A stretch of DNA of 64,000 nt from Planctomycetota bacterium (GCA_024280855.1 JAJRPG010000006.1:1-64000), one strand, 5' to 3'; numbered from the stretch's first letter, positions 1-9,538 are shown. The notes: generated by a model not told the origin, from the sequence alone. Made by a program: numbers and translations.

Positions 1-368
1 AGACATGATAGCAGAGAGCTACGAATCAAGGTATTAGACAAACCTCTCGCGACGACGTGAGCGGATCAGAAAATGTGCAGGAAAATTCTGTCAGGAAAAC
101 ACTTGAAAGAAAAACTCTTTCAGGTATGGGCCACCCGGCATCGAAATGATGGGCGTGCTGGGAAAGTGATTGGTCATCGAAGACGGCAGGCAATCCTGAT
201 GTACATCGGGATGCCCTACCCTGCGGTTCTACACGCCTTTTTGTTATTTTTCTTGACTTATGAAGGCCAAATCTGGTAGCTTATAGGCTCTTGTTTAGTA
301 ACGATCACATAGCACGAATTCTCGATTGGGAGGGGTAGGTAATTACAGTAAACAGAAAAGGCTTAGCT
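1..368. other. Intergenic region with a degenerate repeat
   Basis: No convincing gene is seen. A 68-codon open frame at 73-279 has unusual composition and overlaps repeat-like DNA, so I do not call it. Positions 185-220 run from GGCAGG to GCCCTACC, the outer arms of repeat family D (see 3187-3236) in the same orientation as that copy. A GGGAGGGG purine run at 328-335 could be the ribosome binding site for the next gene. Confidence 0.5.
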
Positions 369-3113
369 GTGCGCGCGATGGCGGTTGTCATCGTCGTCGT
401 AGCTCAGAGTCCATCTTTCGCCAAGGCTCCCTTTAGTTGTGACGCCGTTGATAGTAGCAGCTTGAACGAAAGCTCGGCCGGTGTCAGTAATAAGCTAACC
501 GAAGCCAAAAAGAGCGAGGGCGTCGTCCCCGAAGGATTAGCCGGTTCAGACTGGAATAGCATCCGCCAGGTGTACGAACAAAATCGCCACGCAGTCGTAG
601 CGGTGCCTACGGCAGTGGATGGTGCGTTCCGCGCTCGCAACCCTGGCCAACAATGGCTAACCCATTTCGACGGGCGCGGCTTCGTCGTTAAGTCAGACGG
701 TGCGGGTGGGCAATGGGGATTGGAATTACAAAGCTACGGCTTCCCCGGTCACCAGCGCAGCATTAATGGCCAAGCAAGCATGACTGCGGATAACGATCGA
801 GTGACATATGACTGGCACGAAGGATTGCAGGAGTGGTTCGTCAACGATCGTAGCGGATTGGAACACGGCTTCACGCTGAGCAGCCGGCCAACAGGAGCGG
901 GTGACCCCCAACTAGGGAAGAATGATCGATTAGAATTGCGACTAGCGGTGCGTGGCGGATTACTCGCCAAGGGAAACGCTGACGGACTCGGCGTAAGCTT
1001 CGTGAATGGGCAAGGTAGCGAAGTCGTAAACTACACCGGGCTAAAAGTTTGGGACGCGGATAAGCGACTGCTTTCCGCACGGCTCGATGCAGATGCTACA
1101 GGCCTGCGACTGACCGTGGACGAACGTGGTGCGCGCTACCCGCTTACCATCGACCCTATCGCCCAACAAGCGTACCTCAAGGCTTCCAACACCGGTGCAG
1201 GGGACAATTTTGGCGCCTCGGTGGCCGTGTCCGGCGACACGGTGGTGGTCGGAGCTTTTCTCGAAGACAGCAGCGCCACTGGCGTTGACGGGAACCAGGC
1301 CAACAACAGCGCCGTTGATTCTGGAGCGGCGTACATCTTCGTCCGCGATGGGGCCGGCGTCTGGAGCCAGCAGGCCTACCTGAAGGCGTCGAACACCGGT
1401 GACGGTGACTGGTTTGGTTGGTCTGTGTCCGTGTCCGGCGACACAATAGTAGTTGGGGCTTATCAGGAGGATAGCAACACCACAGGTATCAACGGGTACC
1501 AACTCGATAACAGTGCCTCGAAATCTGGCGCGGCGTACGTTTTCGTCCGTGATGGCGGCGTGTGGAGCCAACAGGCCTACCTCAAGGCGTCCAACTCGGA
1601 AGCAAATGACCGGTTTAGCACCACAGTGGCGTTGTCCGGCGACGTAGTAGTGGTCGGGGCAACTGGCGAGGCTAGCAACACTACGGGCGTTAACGGGGAC
1701 CAGGCCGACAACAGCGCCGTCAAGGCCGGCGCGGCGTACGTTTTCGTCCGCGTTGGCGGCGTGTGGAGCCAGCAGGCCTACCTCAAGGCGTCCAACACCG
1801 ATATAATTGATTTTTTTGGCTACTCGGTGTCCGTGTCCGGCGACACGGTGGTGGTCGGGGCACCGGCGGAGGAAAGCAACGCCACGGGCGTCAATGGTAA
1901 CCAGACCGACAACAGTGCTATAGGACCCGGCGCGGCCTACATCTTCGTTCGCGACTCTGGAGGCGTCTGGAGTCAGCAGGCCTACCTAAAGGCGTCCAAC
2001 ACTGATGCACGTGACGGGTTTGGCGTCTCGGTGTCCGTGTCCGGCGATACGGTGGTGGTCGGGGCGTTTGCCGAGGCTAGCAACGCCACGGGTGTCGGCG
2101 GCAACCAGGCAGGCAACAGCGGCGCCGGATCCGGCGCGGCGTACGTCTTCGTGCGCGACGTAAGTAGCGTCTGGAGCCAACAGGCCTACCTCAAGGCGTC
2201 CAATACTGATGCAGGTGACATTTTTGGCATCTCGGTGGCGGTGTCCGGCGACACGGTGGTAGTCGGGGCACATGGCGAGCGCAGCAGCGCCACGGGCGTC
2301 AACGGGAACCAGGCAGACAATAACTTCTTTCGTTCCGGCGCGACGTATGTTTTCGTCCGCGATGGCGCTAGCGTCTGGAGTCAGCAGGCCTACCTCAAGG
2401 CATCCAACACTGGTGCAAATGACTTTTTTGGCTACTCGGTGTCCGTGTCCGGCGACACGGTGGTGGTTGGGGCGCCGGAGGAGGATAGTAACGACACGGA
2501 TGTCAACGGGGACCAAGCTGACAACAGTGCCGATGAAACCGGCGCGACATACGTCTTCGTCATCACCCCAATCGTTTGTGGTGATGGCGTCGTGGAAGGA
2601 ACTGAGCAGTGCGACGACGGTGACACTATCGACGGCGACGGATGCTCGGCTACATGTCAGGTTGAGTCGGGGTTCGCATGTTTAGGTGAGCCAAGTGTGT
2701 GTGTACCCAGCGATGGTTTATGCGGTGATCTGGACGATGACTTAATGGTGGACGGCGACGACTTAGCTGTGTTGCTAGCTGCCTTTGGACGTAGTTTGGG
2801 CGATCCACGATACGACGCGATAGCCGATCTTGACGACGATGGAAGCGTTACGCTGTTAGACTATCAACTATGGTTGACCTGTTACCGCGTATACATCGCA
2901 GACCCCTTTGCAGCTGCGCCTCAGCCGGGCATACCCGGCGATCTCGACGCGGACTGGGACGTTGACCTAGCTGACCTTGCCGATTTTGAGTTCTGCCAAA
3001 GCGAACCACCTGGGTTTGAGCTTCCGTGTTTGATGAAGTTCGACTTCGACGGTAATGACCAAATCGACCTCAATGACTACGCGGAGTTTCAGGGTGTAAT
3101 GTTAGGGCCGTAA
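369..3113 (+). CDS. Secreted FG-GAP repeat protein with dockerin-like EF-hands
   Basis: A 914-residue extracellular protein. A short hydrophobic stretch (AVVIVVVAQ) followed by SFAKA looks like the end of a signal peptide. Seven repeats of about 68 residues start near residues 266, 334, 401, 467, 536, 604 and 672; each opens with QQAYLKASN and contains SGDTVVVGA and AAYIFVRD, the FG-GAP/beta-propeller type. Next comes a Cys-rich CGDGVVEGTEQCDDG motif (DUF4215-like, about residue 736). Two dockerin-like pairs of EF-hand loops follow, from about 783 and 857, for example DLDDDGSVTLLDY. The GTG at 369 has no good ribosome binding site. A start at ATT 342, seven bases behind GGGAGGGG, would give a more basic signal-peptide n-region. 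Binding partner unknown. Confidence 0.8.
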   Translation: MRAMAVVIVVVAQSPSFAKAPFSCDAVDSSSLNESSAGVSNKLTEAKKSEGVVPEGLAGSDWNSIRQVYEQNRHAVVAVPTAVDGAFRARNPGQQWLTHFDGRGFVVKSDGAGGQWGLELQSYGFPGHQRSINGQASMTADNDRVTYDWHEGLQEWFVNDRSGLEHGFTLSSRPTGAGDPQLGKNDRLELRLAVRGGLLAKGNADGLGVSFVNGQGSEVVNYTGLKVWDADKRLLSARLDADATGLRLTVDERGARYPLTIDPIAQQAYLKASNTGAGDNFGASVAVSGDTVVVGAFLEDSSATGVDGNQANNSAVDSGAAYIFVRDGAGVWSQQAYLKASNTGDGDWFGWSVSVSGDTIVVGAYQEDSNTTGINGYQLDNSASKSGAAYVFVRDGGVWSQQAYLKASNSEANDRFSTTVALSGDVVVVGATGEASNTTGVNGDQADNSAVKAGAAYVFVRVGGVWSQQAYLKASNTDIIDFFGYSVSVSGDTVVVGAPAEESNATGVNGNQTDNSAIGPGAAYIFVRDSGGVWSQQAYLKASNTDARDGFGVSVSVSGDTVVVGAFAEASNATGVGGNQAGNSGAGSGAAYVFVRDVSSVWSQQAYLKASNTDAGDIFGISVAVSGDTVVVGAHGERSSATGVNGNQADNNFFRSGATYVFVRDGASVWSQQAYLKASNTGANDFFGYSVSVSGDTVVVGAPEEDSNDTDVNGDQADNSADETGATYVFVITPIVCGDGVVEGTEQCDDGDTIDGDGCSATCQVESGFACLGEPSVCVPSDGLCGDLDDDLMVDGDDLAVLLAAFGRSLGDPRYDAIADLDDDGSVTLLDYQLWLTCYRVYIADPFAAAPQPGIPGDLDADWDVDLADLADFEFCQSEPPGFELPCLMKFDFDGNDQIDLNDYAEFQGVMLGP

Positions 3114-3186
3114 GTGAATAGTGCCGCCGCGTGACACCTACGAAACCTAATTATTCAGCGAAGTGGGTGCGCGAGTCTATGGTTTA

Positions 3187-3236
3187 GGCAGGTCAACCTT
3201 TCGCTAGTAAGCGAAAGAACGACCGTGCTCTACCGG
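3187..3236 (-). repeat. Dispersed repeat family D, minus copy
   Basis: Read on the minus strand it runs from CCGGTAGAGCACGGTCGTTC through a small hairpin (TTTCGC/GCGAAA) to GGTTGACCTGCC. Near-identical plus-strand copies lie at 29561-29616 and 32316-32369. It is non-coding; nothing indicates a mobility gene. Confidence 0.75.
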
Positions 3237-3322
3237 ATTAATGCCTTCGCGGGTATGACGAAATTTAATCTGCGAAGCGAATTCAATCATCGACTCCCCC
3301 ATGTCCAGAAAGAAGGACATGG

Positions 3323-3411
3323 GCCACCCGGCCTGTCGCAAGCCTGGTAACAACGTTCGTGTCTCACAACCTCGTATGGCATGTCCGCAGGCTCGCGCCG
3401 TGCGGCTCTGA
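3323..3411 (-). repeat. Dispersed repeat family A, minus copy
   Basis: The right end, read on the minus strand, is CAGAGCCGCACGGCGCGAGC, matching the left arms at 29337 and 31655. The left end carries the partner arm with TCGCAAGCCTGGT. The two arms form a long imperfect inverted repeat. Confidence 0.7.
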
Positions 3412-3449
3412 TGGCGTACAATCGTTCGGTTGTTGTCTAAGATTTTGCG

Positions 3450-3475
3450 GCCGCGCGGGCTGAAGCCCTCGGCTC
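3450..3475 (-). repeat. Short palindromic repeat family B, minus copy
   Basis: A 26-bp REP-like palindrome with GGGCTGAAGCCC at its centre and the GAGCCG end on the right. Related copies are at 20594, 21796, 40539 and 44119. Confidence 0.7.
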
Positions 3476-3605
3476 ATTTTGAAAAAAGTGGTTTGTGTGA
3501 CACCGAGCGAAGGATGGGCAGCAGGCGTGCGGATTGTTTTCTATCGTGGTAACGTGTTGAGCATAATGATAGGGGATTGTCATCGAACCATACAGAGGTG
3601 GAGCT

Positions 3606-4310
3606 ATGCAGGATGAACAGCGGGTGGTATCTCGGAGAGTTTTTCTAGCTGGGTCGGCTAGTGGGTTGGCGCTGGCTGGGTTGGGGGTGTCGGAAGATGT
3701 GATGGCTGGGCCTGTTGGCTCGCGGAAGCGTAGCGCGCTTAAAGAGGCTGGGCCTATGTTGCCTCCGGTTCCGGCTATTCTTCTTAGCGTCAAAGGAAAA
3801 GATGGTCAGCCTGATGAGGTTTCGGTGGTTTGGACTTTTGTGGTAAACGGTTCGCCGCCTCAAGTTGGTGTGAGCGTGGACCATACGCACGTCGCGCATG
3901 GCGGCATTTCCGAGCATGGACAATTTGTGCTGAACGTGCCGGTGGCTGAAATCATTATTCCGTTTGATCATGTCGATATGAACACGCACACCGTGGGAGA
4001 TAAGTACAAGCTGTCCGGGCTGACGCGCGGTAAGGCTATCATGGTTGATGCGCCGACGGTGGAGGAATGTCCGATTCATCTGGAGTGTAAGGTTATCAAA
4101 GCCGTGGAACTTCCGCCTAAGCGTACGCTGTTTATTGCGGAAGTAGTAGCGACGAGTGTGGTGGAAGGCATTTGCGATGAAGCTGGTCGATTAAAAGTTG
4201 CTGCGGCTAACTATTTTGGCATGACGCCGGGGAGTGGGGAGTTTTATACGATGGGAAAGCTCGTTGGTCATATCGGTGAGACGGTTGGGCGGAGTGATAT
4301 TAAGTATTAA
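3606..4310 (+). CDS. Tat-exported flavin-reductase-like (flavoredoxin) protein
   Basis: 234 residues. The N-terminus has a twin-arginine motif (SRRVFLAG, residues 9-16) and an Ala/Gly/Leu-rich h-region, so export by Tat as a folded cofactor protein is likely. The body matches the FMN-binding split-barrel flavin reductase family: an early P-rich strand followed by DEVSVVWTFVVNGSPPQVGV, a GQFVLNVP motif, and the C-terminal GMTPGSGEFYTMGKLVGHIG. Most family members are cytoplasmic and donate or store electrons through FMN, so the export signal is unusual. The ATG has a GGTGGAG ribosome binding site. Substrate unknown; it could also be an FMN-binding sensor. Confidence 0.75.
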   Translation: MQDEQRVVSRRVFLAGSASGLALAGLGVSEDVMAGPVGSRKRSALKEAGPMLPPVPAILLSVKGKDGQPDEVSVVWTFVVNGSPPQVGVSVDHTHVAHGGISEHGQFVLNVPVAEIIIPFDHVDMNTHTVGDKYKLSGLTRGKAIMVDAPTVEECPIHLECKVIKAVELPPKRTLFIAEVVATSVVEGICDEAGRLKVAAANYFGMTPGSGEFYTMGKLVGHIGETVGRSDIKY

Positions 4311-4485
4311 CTGACTCACTCTAGCCATTGATTGCGATGTTCGATTGAGTCGAAACATTCATTGCTGTAGTATGATGCTCGTAAAGTATGGCCATGGGAT
4401 AATTCCAAGTTGGCGACATGTTCAATTGCTTGAGTTGCGTGCTCGAACAGTGGCTTTGGGGTCGTCATCAAGAGAGGTAAGTGAA

Positions 4486-5079
4486 ATGATTCCAGCAAGC
4501 TTGATAAAAAAGGTCTATAAACAAGTTGCATGTGGCCAACTTTCCGAGGCGATACATCTTCTCGAAAAAAAGATGTCGACGTTATCGATGGGTCCGTACC
4601 ACGCCATCATCGGACGAAATCTTTTGGGCATGACGGAGGCAATGGCGTCATATCTCGAGGAATTCGTGGCCTTCGCTGTTAAGCAGATTGAACTCAAGGC
4701 GATTTACCTTGAGATGAACGGTTTTACGATTAACACCGATCTTTGGTTTGTGGATGCTTTTGGCTTTCCAAATTTTCCTGGCACTGAAAACTTTGACTGG
4801 CTTGCCGACTGGGAAACGGAGGACTTTCGTATATTCGAGATCAAAGGGATCGAAGATATGCAGCAGGCATACCAAGACGACCCGAAGTATAGAGGCAAGC
4901 CGCAAACCGATGAAATCAAACTGGCCGGCGATCTTACGGAGTATTTGGTTACCCTTCACCTAAATCAGCTTGTCGCGAGCGCAAGCAAAATGTCGCGAGA
5001 ACGCACGGAAATGCTCCATGGAATACAGATTCTGTCCACATCACACGACTTCGACGAACAGTGCATCACCGTCTCGTGA
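4486..5079 (+). CDS. Hypothetical protein, 197 aa
   Basis: Not recognised. An in-frame start exists upstream at 4345, but the ATG at 4486 follows AGAGAGG at good spacing and begins a sensible soluble protein (MIPASLIKKVYKQ). It is acidic and Glu/Leu-rich with no signal peptide or membrane segment. The middle has an aromatic-rich stretch around DLWFVDAFGFPNF. The C-terminal third is helical. It lies about 100 bases before the DUF4287/DUF5655 gene and may share its transcript. Confidence 0.6.
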   Translation: MIPASLIKKVYKQVACGQLSEAIHLLEKKMSTLSMGPYHAIIGRNLLGMTEAMASYLEEFVAFAVKQIELKAIYLEMNGFTINTDLWFVDAFGFPNFPGTENFDWLADWETEDFRIFEIKGIEDMQQAYQDDPKYRGKPQTDEIKLAGDLTEYLVTLHLNQLVASASKMSRERTEMLHGIQILSTSHDFDEQCITVS

Positions 5080-5177
5080 AGCTAGGAAATAATTGGGCGA
5101 TTACATTCTGGTCTCAAAATTTGGAGTGGCTATGCCCTGCTAGTCTACGGTATGATTTTTATTCAGGAGGAAATCCA

Positions 5178-5741
5178 ATGGCAAAATCACCGGAAGAAAT
5201 GGTTGCGGCTATGATCAAGAACTTCCCAGAGAAGACTGGGAAAACGCTTGCCCAGTGGATAAAAATATCCAAAGGGAGCAAGTTGGTTAAGCATGGAGAA
5301 ATTTCAAAATATCTCAAGAGTGAACATGGCATGACTCACGGCTTTGCCAATTTAGTTGCTACGAAAACATTGGAAAGCGGAAAGAAGCCAGCCACTGGCC
5401 AAGACTTAGTTTCGAGTCAATACGCAGGCCCCAAAGCTAATCTGCACCCGATTTATGATGCGATTATTTCCGCAGTGAAAAAGTTTGGTAAAGACATGGA
5501 ATTGTCCCCTAAAAAAGCATACGTGAGTTTGCGACGCAGCAAACAGTTTGCCATCATTCAACCTTCTACGAAAACGCGCGTCGATGTGGGCATCAATTTG
5601 AAAGGGCATAAAGTTACCGATCGACTGGAAGCCTCAGGTAGCTTCAATTCGATGGTGAGTCATCGCGTGCGAATCGCTGACAAGAAGGAAGTTAATAAAG
5701 AACTGATCAGCTGGCTGCGTGAAGCATACGACAACGCATGA
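5178..5741 (+). CDS. DUF4287 and DUF5655 domain protein
   Basis: 187 residues, cytoplasmic. Residues about 1-65 match DUF4287: MVAAMIKNFPEKTGKTLAQW, then KHGEISKYLKSEHGM. Residues about 90-187 match DUF5655, with SPKKAYVSLRRSKQFAIIQP followed by TKTRVDVGINLKG and a C-terminal WLREAYDNA. This two-domain arrangement is known in many bacteria; its biochemical role is not established. The ATG at 5178 is preceded by CAGGAGGAAA, a strong ribosome binding site, and fits the family better than the longer in-frame start at 5061, which would overlap the previous gene. Confidence 0.8.
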   Translation: MAKSPEEMVAAMIKNFPEKTGKTLAQWIKISKGSKLVKHGEISKYLKSEHGMTHGFANLVATKTLESGKKPATGQDLVSSQYAGPKANLHPIYDAIISAVKKFGKDMELSPKKAYVSLRRSKQFAIIQPSTKTRVDVGINLKGHKVTDRLEASGSFNSMVSHRVRIADKKEVNKELISWLREAYDNA

Positions 5742-5873
5742 TCTGACGAACCAGGCTATCACTACTTTATAGCTATATTTCACCTAAATACTGACAGGCA
5801 TTGGCCGGCAGCTGCGTCTCTACCCTTGCGGGAATAATCGGATGCACGTTGGAAATAATGGGAAACGAATAAT

Positions 5874-6632
5874 ATGTGGCAATACAGTGGAAAATTAGTT
5901 TCTAAGATCGGCCTACTGCTGCTGGCGTGGGTTATCACAATTCCTACATCGGCTAGTGCTATCGTTGTTAGGCACGACCGGCAGGATGAGGAGCTTTTGG
6001 CCTTGGGTGAACGCTTTCCAGCCACCGGCAAAATCGAACCTGACGGGTCTTGTACATTGATCGCTCCGACGTGGATTATTACGGCTGGACATGTGGCACC
6101 ACTTATCACACCAGGCGTTAGTTTGGTTCAATTCGGCGAGAAAAAATATAAGATCAAGCGCGTAGTTATGCACCCCGATTGCAAACTGCGAGGCAATCAA
6201 CCGCCGAAAACTGACCTGGCGTTGATGGAGCTTGTAGAACCCGTCATTGGCGTCACGCCAGCGGCGCTCTATCGAAAGAAAAACGAAAAGGGAAAACAAA
6301 TTATTATCGCGGGCTATGGTGATCTTGGCGATGGCACGAGTCGGCCTCGCATGTCAGACGGAAAGCTGCGGGCGGCGACTAATGTTATCGACAAAGTGCG
6401 TAAGAATCGAATCCTGTTTGATTTTTCTAAACCGCCAAGTGGGACTGAATTGGAAGGTGTCAGCGGGCCTGGTGATAGTGGTGGCCCGGCTTTTATAGAC
6501 GTAAACGGTCAACCGTTGCTAGCCGGCGTCAGTTCAGCAGCGATGGATGGTGAGCCTGGACGATATGGTGTGACAGAAGTTTATACGCGCGTGAGTGAAT
6601 TCGCGAAATGGATTGATGAGGTTATTAAATAG
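5874..6632 (+). CDS. Secreted trypsin-like serine protease
   Basis: 252 residues. A signal peptide ends near ITIPTSASA (about residue 31). The chymotrypsin-fold triad is visible: His73 in TAGHVA, Asp114 in TDLALMEL and Ser202 in GPGDSGGPAF. A compact length with no extra C-terminal domain suggests a simple exported endopeptidase. The GLTP-type oxyanion region and the two core strands are intact, so it is probably active. The natural substrate cannot be read from sequence. It stands alone between unrelated genes. Confidence 0.85.
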   Translation: MWQYSGKLVSKIGLLLLAWVITIPTSASAIVVRHDRQDEELLALGERFPATGKIEPDGSCTLIAPTWIITAGHVAPLITPGVSLVQFGEKKYKIKRVVMHPDCKLRGNQPPKTDLALMELVEPVIGVTPAALYRKKNEKGKQIIIAGYGDLGDGTSRPRMSDGKLRAATNVIDKVRKNRILFDFSKPPSGTELEGVSGPGDSGGPAFIDVNGQPLLAGVSSAAMDGEPGRYGVTEVYTRVSEFAKWIDEVIK

Positions 6633-6741
6633 GATGATGTAAGTGGAGTATAGTTGGCCATGCCCCGAGGAACCCTAGTTTGTAATCATCGTAGGGTTAA
6701 TGCATGGTTTTAGACGAACGATACACCGTACCATTTATCCA

Positions 6742-7275
6742 TTATTGAACGGTTAACATGACTGAATTTGATACTATTTCGAGAAGTTCATCACAATTTG
6801 GGACATGAATCGACTCCCGGTATTGCACAAGATACTGCCCGGGTATTGAGAAATCATAACACTCAGAAATTGTTGTTTGTGATGAATAGGTGCCTCCCGA
6901 ATCAATGTAAATTCTATCTGCATCAGTAGGTGAGAATCGCTTGGCCATCACGCACCTATACGGCATTTTATAATCTCCACGCAAAACTTCGAACGACCCT
7001 CTGGTCATGCGGCCGTCTGCAATAATTTTGTAGTGAGGGATTCCGATCGGTATCTTCGATATGTTTTTAAAGATGAGTTTAGCAACTATTTTCTGCTCCG
7101 ACCAAACAAGTGATAGATTGCACTCGACGCGCAGTAGCGGAAATACAGAATCGTAAGAAGTTGATTCTGCAGTTATATTCAGCAAGTGAGAATCGATGTC
7201 AGCTCCGTTTCGATCACACCCGACACAAGCTATGAACAGAATCGTAGGCATAAAACCATAAATCATCCAATGCAT
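6742..7275 (-). CDS. Putative exported lipoprotein, 177 aa
   Basis: Function not recognised. A hydrophobic leader (PTILFIACVGC) ends in Cys residues that could be lipidated, though neither Cys fits the lipobox perfectly. The mature part has a beta-rich pattern (LVWSEQKIVAKLIFKNISKI, then GQYLVQYRESI), resembling an immunoglobulin-like fold. The start is well supported by GGAAGGG seven bases upstream of the ATG. It reads toward and is separated by 51 bases from the start-distal end of nothing related. The plus strand is G-rich here although the gene is on minus (G14:C5 in 7021-7080). Confidence 0.6.
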   Translation of the reverse strand: MHWMIYGFMPTILFIACVGCDRNGADIDSHLLNITAESTSYDSVFPLLRVECNLSLVWSEQKIVAKLIFKNISKIPIGIPHYKIIADGRMTRGSFEVLRGDYKMPYRCVMAKRFSPTDADRIYIDSGGTYSSQTTISECYDFSIPGQYLVQYRESIHVPNCDELLEIVSNSVMLTVQ

Positions 7276-7326
7276 TATATAATCCCTTCCACGATATTCT
7301 CGTATTTTTAGACGAGTCTCGGACTA

Positions 7327-9423
7327 TTAAGTTCCCATTTGTTGCTTTACCACTTCCAGGAAGCCTTGGGCGTCGGGGTCTTTTGGGTCTAGTTCTATGG
7401 CTCGCTCGATGTGATGTAGGGACTTCTTTGGCTGTTGGTTCATTAGCAAGGCTACGGCTAGGTTGTATTGATATAGCGAAATGTCGGGGGACAGTTCGGC
7501 AGCTATGGTTAAATGCTCGATAGCTTCTTGGGTTTTTCCGCTGGTTAGCAGGGCGTATCCGTAATTGTATTGGGCGGCTGGGGACTTGGGTGCCAATGAG
7601 ATGGCACGTTTCAGGTTAAGGAGGCTTTGTTCGGTGTTGCCTAGTGCGGACTCCGTCATAGCTAAGGATATGAATCCGTGGGCGTCGTTTGGATATTTCT
7701 GCGTATAGGCTGACCAATGCTGCTCTGACTGTGAAAATCTTTTTAACTCAATCAGCATCTCGCCCAATGCTTTATTCATCGCCTGGGGTTCATTGGTGAC
7801 GCTTAGGCCTTGTTCTAAAATGTCGATAGCCTCGTCGGGTTTTTCCTGGGCGAGGAGAAATCGGCTTAGTTCCCGACGGGCTAAGTTGTAAGTGGGGTCA
7901 AGAGCTAATGCGTTTTGATAACTTTCGACAGCCTCTTCATTTCGACTTTGTATTCTTAATGCACAAGCTAATGCACGGTGGGCATCGTGACGCGTTGGGT
8001 CATTATTTATCACGCGGCGAATGACCGTTTCAGCTGCGGTGGAGTTGCCTTTTGCGAGGTGCAGCCAAACTGAATCTTGAAGGACGGACGGGGTAGCTAT
8101 TAAGCCCCAGCTATCAGCGCGTCGCAAGTTGACTAACGCGTGGTCGAGCATGTCTTGCTGTTGGGGTGAGGCGTTGGTCCACCAGGAATTCCCCGGCAAC
8201 CAAATGTCGTCGTCGAGGTTTAACTTAGCCATGGACGCTCTGGCTTGGCTGGCGGAAAACTGAATGACTCCGCTGTGCAATGTGAAGGTTAGCCAAGGTA
8301 GAGCTAAGCAAAGGAACATGGCTCCTTGGCGAGTCAAGTTACGTCCGCGTTTTAGTGAAAGTTGTTGCAAGCGGACGTTGGCATTAGTGACAATGTGTAG
8401 GCACTTCATGGCGATGATGACCGTGATGCCTGCCAGACCCATAGCCATGAGTAGGGGGATTTGGTCGTATAGACCTCGAAAAGTCATTAACGAAGCCAGG
8501 CCAATGCCTGCGGCGAATAATTCTTCGGGAAGCGAAAGGTCGTAGCGAGTGGCTGATCTTTTTTCTTTTGGTTTGGCTAGTAATGATGGAAGACCTAAGC
8601 CGACGTAGAGTGCGTCGTTGGGGCAGACGCTGACGCAGTCCATGCACTTCATACAGCCGGGGTCTACGACCATGCCGTACAGGGCGACTTCTTCGTGGAC
8701 GCGAACGTTTGAAGTACAGGTCGCGGTGCAATGGCCACAATGCTCGCAGGCGTCGGTGACACGGATGCGAGCAGGGGCGAATCTTTCTGCGACGCTGAAG
8801 AATCCGCCATAAGGACAGGCGTATGTGCAGAATCCTTTTGCGCCGAGAAAATAAACGATGGCAAAGCCGACGCTTGCGACGGTTAGGATGATGATGGTTA
8901 GGCCTGGGAAAGTTTCCCAGAAGTTTGTTTTGATGAGGTGGTTGGTCCAGGTTGGGAATGGGATGCCGAACCAGGCGCGGTAGATGCTTGGCCAAACGAA
9001 CATGTAGATGGATAGTGCGAGCGGTGCGAAAATTAATAAGCGTGATCTAAAGGGCTTGGGTTTAACGCCCAATTTTTTCATGAAGAGGGCTGCGAGGTCT
9101 TGGTAGGCGATGAAGTGACATCCCCAGCCGCAGACGAACCGCCCACTGATGAGCGTGGCGATAATGGCGAGGGCGAAGAAAATGAAGCCGGCGTTCAGAT
9201 GGCCATCGTTGAGGGTGTACATAGCTTCGGAGGGTTCGACGGGTGATAAGGATTGCCCGGTGAAATACCAATGGGCGATGTGGGCAATCATAGCTAGGTG
9301 TACGGCGATGAGGACGAATGCGCGTTTACGGCTCATCCGCGATGCTCGTGGTTGGTTTGGGTGTGAGGGTATCACCGGCAGGGAGGTGGAGGTTGCGGCG
9401 GCTGGTTGATTGGTGGCGGTCAT
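7327..9423 (-). CDS. NapH/CcoG-like membrane polyferredoxin fused to TPR domain
   Basis: 698 residues from the ATG at 9423; a TTG at 9435 is possible. The N-terminal half has several membrane segments and the CGWGCH motif of NapH/CcoG-type quinol-linked ferredoxins, then TYACPYGGFF. Two [4Fe-4S] sites follow: CEHCGHCTATC and CMKCMDCVSVCP. After further membrane helices, the C-terminal part (from about residue 430) is a run of TPR repeats, for example NEEAVESYQNALALDPTYN. The ferredoxin part probably moves electrons between the quinone pool and an unknown partner. The TPR part likely docks that partner and should lie on one face of the membrane. Confidence 0.8.
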   Translation of the reverse strand: MTATNQPAAATSTSLPVIPSHPNQPRASRMSRKRAFVLIAVHLAMIAHIAHWYFTGQSLSPVEPSEAMYTLNDGHLNAGFIFFALAIIATLISGRFVCGWGCHFIAYQDLAALFMKKLGVKPKPFRSRLLIFAPLALSIYMFVWPSIYRAWFGIPFPTWTNHLIKTNFWETFPGLTIIILTVASVGFAIVYFLGAKGFCTYACPYGGFFSVAERFAPARIRVTDACEHCGHCTATCTSNVRVHEEVALYGMVVDPGCMKCMDCVSVCPNDALYVGLGLPSLLAKPKEKRSATRYDLSLPEELFAAGIGLASLMTFRGLYDQIPLLMAMGLAGITVIIAMKCLHIVTNANVRLQQLSLKRGRNLTRQGAMFLCLALPWLTFTLHSGVIQFSASQARASMAKLNLDDDIWLPGNSWWTNASPQQQDMLDHALVNLRRADSWGLIATPSVLQDSVWLHLAKGNSTAAETVIRRVINNDPTRHDAHRALACALRIQSRNEEAVESYQNALALDPTYNLARRELSRFLLAQEKPDEAIDILEQGLSVTNEPQAMNKALGEMLIELKRFSQSEQHWSAYTQKYPNDAHGFISLAMTESALGNTEQSLLNLKRAISLAPKSPAAQYNYGYALLTSGKTQEAIEHLTIAAELSPDISLYQYNLAVALLMNQQPKKSLHHIERAIELDPKDPDAQGFLEVVKQQMGT

Positions 9424-9538
9424 TTCGTCTTTCAATAAAATCGCGTACTGGCGTTACTGATAGTATATCGAGCAAATTGGTCTGGGAGGTAGAGTTTGTG
9501 TTAAAGAAGTATTGGGAGGGGATTTAATGAGTGCTCTA

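Larger units (their letters stand above)
3114..3605. other. Intergenic region with three dispersed repeats
   Basis: No gene is supported here. The stretch holds one copy each of repeat families D, A and B, all in minus orientation, listed separately. The last bases before 3606 carry a GGTGGAG ribosome binding site for the flavin-reductase-like gene. Confidence 0.6.

Noticed and set aside
73..279. 68-codon plus-strand frame at the left edge
   Set aside because: It overlaps repeat-family arms, lacks a ribosome binding site and has a non-protein-like composition (RHRNDGRAGKVIGHRRRQ).
1041..2516. Two 176-codon minus frames inside the FG-GAP gene
   Set aside because: They repeat with the period of the FG-GAP units and are reading-frame shadows.
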